Assembly (NCBI GenBank): GCA_964504565.1
Contig: CAZDEY010000011.1
Location: 1-64,000 of the forward strand
DNA: 64,000 nucleotides
Source of the DNA: Cesiribacter sp964504565
Lineage (GTDB): Bacteria > Bacteroidota > Bacteroidia > Cytophagales > Cyclobacteriaceae
Direction of reading: 5' to 3'
In this document: piece by piece, positions 62,066-64,000 of the stretch
Position numbering within the stretch: position 1 is the first letter of the stretch
Layout of the letters: the number at the start of each line of letters is the position of its first letter
The notes under the pieces: model-generated
Database searches by the model: none
Seen by the model: only the letters and a program-made list of their open reading frames with translations
What the model was told of the DNA's origin: nothing
Made by a program: the position numbers and the translations under genes

Positions 62066-62815
62066 TCAGCCTTTCTCCTCGTAGCGATCGTGCAAATCTA
62101 CCGTGCGGGCGGCAGCTTTCTTGCGCATTTTAATATTTAAAAACTCTACAAATAAAGAGAAGAAAATTGCGGCGTAGATAGCAAACTTCGGTATGTGAAC
62201 ATCTACCCCTTCCAGTACCAGCATTACGCCAATAAGAATAAGGAAGGATAGCGCAAGCATTTTTACCGTAGGGTGCTTTTCAATAAAATTGGCAATGGTT
62301 TTAGCGGCTAACAGCATAACACCAATCGATATAACTACGGCCCCCACCATAATCCAGATGTTATCTACTAGGCCAATAGCAGTTAGTATAGAATCGAAGC
62401 TGAATACAATATCCAGCAGGATGATTTGGGTTATAATAGAAGTAAAAGTTGCCCCCCGCTTGGTGGTTCCTTCTTCTTCGTAGCCTTCCAGCTTATGGTG
62501 TATTTCGGTAGTGGCTTTGTAAAGTAAGAATATACCGCCGGCCAATAGTATCATATCGCGGATGCTTATACCCTGGCCTAATACGGAAAATTTATCGTCG
62601 GAAGCGCCAATTAGCCAGCTAATGCCAAATAGCAAGGCAATACGAACCACCAGGGCCAGTACCAACCCAATAGTGCGGGCCTTGCCTTGGTGTTCGGGCG
62701 GCAGGCGGGTAACTAGTATGGAAATGAATACAATATTGTCAATACCCAATACTATCTCCATCAGGGTAAGCGAAAGAAAGGAAACCAGCCCTTCTGCCGA
62801 AAAAATATCAGCCAT
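62066..62815 (-). CDS. TerC family membrane protein
   Basis: This 249-residue TerC/Alx-type membrane protein has seven helices. Conserved acidic residues lie within them: EIVLGIDNIVFISILVTRLP (about 17-36) and LLDIVFSFDSILTAIGLV (about 133-150). Homologues handle manganese or other metal ions or confer tellurite resistance. Which ion is moved here is unknown. There is no adjacent ter gene. The gene faces the ferritin-like pair across a shared terminator. Confidence 0.92.
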   Translation of the reverse strand: MADIFSAEGLVSFLSLTLMEIVLGIDNIVFISILVTRLPPEHQGKARTIGLVLALVVRIALLFGISWLIGASDDKFSVLGQGISIRDMILLAGGIFLLYKATTEIHHKLEGYEEEGTTKRGATFTSIITQIILLDIVFSFDSILTAIGLVDNIWIMVGAVVISIGVMLLAAKTIANFIEKHPTVKMLALSFLILIGVMLVLEGVDVHIPKFAIYAAIFFSLFVEFLNIKMRKKAAARTVDLHDRYEEKG

Positions 62816-62962
62816 AAAATCTTAAAAAATTATAATTAAAGTAAACGCCAAATTAGCTAAAGAGTTAAATACCGGCAAATAGTACCCAGGGAAAATAAAC
62901 ATCCGGATACTTCAGTTAGCTGAACAAGTGCAAAAGGTTACCCGGTTTTCAGAAAAATTGTG

Positions 62963-62970
62963 TACTTTTG
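62963..62970 (+). promoter_or_regulatory. Predicted -7 element of rpsA
   Basis: TACTTTTG matches TAnnTTTG, about 110 bases before the rpsA ATG, so the mRNA has a long leader. Confidence 0.6.
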
Positions 62971-62971
62971 C

Positions 62972-63080
62972 AGCCTGCTAAGTAGCAGAACCTGAGAACC
63001 TTTGGCTTTCAGGAACTTAAATAATAAAATTGCCGGTCAGGTGCTCGTGGGCCGGTAAGTAACCAGAGCGTAAATTAATT
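62972..63080 (+). promoter_or_regulatory. Structured leader of rpsA
   Basis: Two hairpins are visible: CTGCT-AAGT-AGCAG and CCTGA..TCAGG with an inner AACC/GG(C)TT pairing. A GC-rich GCCGG..GCCGG stretch follows before the ATG. It is a possible autoregulatory S1 leader; it matches no leader class that I can name. Confidence 0.5.
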
Positions 63081-64000
63081 ATGGCAAACACTCCTGAAGA
63101 GTTTGACTGGGATAGTTTTGAAACCAAAGGTTTTGGTGAAGGCTATTCAAAAGCAAAAAAGGCCGAACTGGCCCAAATGTACGAAGATACCCTTACTTCG
63201 GTAACTGAGAAAGAAGTAGTAAAGGGTACCGTAGTAGGTATTAACGACCGCGATGTAATCCTGAACATAGGATTTAAATCGGACGGTTTGGTGCCGGTAA
63301 ACGAATTCCGCGACCTGCCCGATTTAGCATTAGGCGATGAGGTTGAGGTTTTTGTTGAAGAGCAGGAAAATGCTCAGGGTCAGCTTATCCTTTCCCGTAA
63401 AAAAGCAAAAATTGTACGTGCCTGGGAGCTTATTCAAGAAGCTCTGGACGAGGACAACATTATTGAAGGTACCGTTAAGCGCCGTACTAAAGGTGGTCTC
63501 ATTGTAGATATCTACGGAGTGGAAGCCTTCTTGCCAGGTTCGCAGATTGATGTGAAGCCGATCCGCGACTTCGATGTGTACGTGGGCAAGAAAATGGAAG
63601 TGAAGGTTATTAAAATCAACAATGCCAACGATAACGTAGTAGTTTCGCACAAGGTATTGATTGAGAAAGACCTAGAGAAGCAGAAAGCTCAGATCCTGGA
63701 GAACCTAGAGAAAGGTCAGGTACTGGAAGGTATCATCAAAAACATGACCAACTTCGGGGTATTTATCGATCTTGGTGGTGTAGACGGTCTACTTCACATT
63801 ACTGATATTAGCTGGGGACGTATTAACCACCCAGAGGAAGTTCTGAACCTTGACGAGAAAGTACAAATTGTAGTACTTGACTTTGACGAGGATAAAAAGC
63901 GTATCAGCCTGGGTATGAAGCAGCTTACGGCTCATCCGTGGGATGCTCTGGCTGAAACTATCCAGCCTAACTCAACTGTTAAGGGCAAAGTTGTTAATGT
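63081..64000 (+). CDS. rpsA: 30S ribosomal protein S1 (3' end outside window)
   Basis: The frame opens at ATG 63081 and runs to the end of the window; 306 residues are visible. Repeated S1 RNA-binding domains begin at about residue 47 (VKGTVVGINDRDVILNIGFK), 127 (IEGTVKRRTKGGLIVDIYG) and 215 (LEGIIKNMTNFGVFIDLGGV). The third contains DGLLHITDISWGRINHPEEV and is the most diagnostic. S1 binds mRNA leaders on the small subunit. Bacteroidota depend little on Shine-Dalgarno pairing, which makes S1 contact with leaders relevant. It is preceded by a structured leader. Confidence 0.96.
   Translation, partial: MANTPEEFDWDSFETKGFGEGYSKAKKAELAQMYEDTLTSVTEKEVVKGTVVGINDRDVILNIGFKSDGLVPVNEFRDLPDLALGDEVEVFVEEQENAQGQLILSRKKAKIVRAWELIQEALDEDNIIEGTVKRRTKGGLIVDIYGVEAFLPGSQIDVKPIRDFDVYVGKKMEVKVIKINNANDNVVVSHKVLIEKDLEKQKAQILENLEKGQVLEGIIKNMTNFGVFIDLGGVDGLLHITDISWGRINHPEEVLNLDEKVQIVVLDFDEDKKRISLGMKQLTAHPWDALAETIQPNSTVKGKVVN

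Overview
The window comes from a member of the Bacteroidota, most likely a Cytophagales-type marine or soil bacterium. The evidence is a giant SprB-repeat protein with a type B type-IX-secretion (T9SS) tail, a BNR-repeat protein with a type A T9SS tail, a T9SS plug (DUF5103) protein, a PUR-like DUF3276 protein, LVIVD-repeat lipoproteins, and many promoters matching the Bacteroidota -7 element TAnnTTTG. Most genes are ordinary chromosomal housekeeping genes. There are no phage, transposon, rRNA or tRNA genes that I can see. Three runs of 10 N (7884-7893, 21773-21782, 51687-51696) are assembly gaps, each inside a gene.

Layout. 1-6.8 kb: 3' part of a giant adhesin-like secreted protein and a small membrane protein. 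6.8-10.2 kb: short-chain fatty acid transporter and LuxC-like acyl-CoA reductase, divergent from a ferredoxin, then a DUF433/DUF5615 toxin-antitoxin pair. 10.2-17 kb: DUF58, RlpA, DUF3276, AI-2E-type permease, YchF, a solitary Cas6 and the T9SS plug lipoprotein. 17-29.7 kb: ABC-F ATPase, orphan proteins, glutaryl-CoA-type dehydrogenase (broken by a gap), tryptophan dioxygenase, a MORN-repeat/barrel protein, an FAD enzyme, a CoA-binding protein and gyrB. 29.7-33 kb: convergent ppk1 and ppx. 33.2-35.2 kb: two LVIVD lipoproteins plus a barrel-like protein. 35.3-40.2 kb: a SAM-I riboswitch controlling metH, then metF. 40-50 kb: DEAD-box helicase, HMG-CoA lyase, TPR protein, capA-merR-dprA operon, GluQ-like synthetase, DUF3616 and small membrane or cytoplasmic proteins. 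50-59.8 kb: secreted nuclease, pgk and a long minus-strand block (sua5, TPR lipoprotein, BNR/T9SS protein, Ca/Na antiporter, RhlE helicase). 60-64 kb: two ferritin-like proteins, TerC, and the start of rpsA behind a structured leader.

Working together. The plug protein and two secreted proteins with T9SS tails are parts of one export route. metH and metF supply methionine and methyl groups under SAM feedback. ppk1 and ppx make and degrade polyphosphate. TDO, the glutaryl-CoA-type dehydrogenase and HMG-CoA lyase fit amino-acid catabolism, although they are not in one operon. The least explained material is a family of mosaic low-complexity intergenic segments at five places. They share exact words of 9-15 nt in shuffled order and on either strand. 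An orphan cas6 with apparently altered active-site positions and no CRISPR array is the other notable item.
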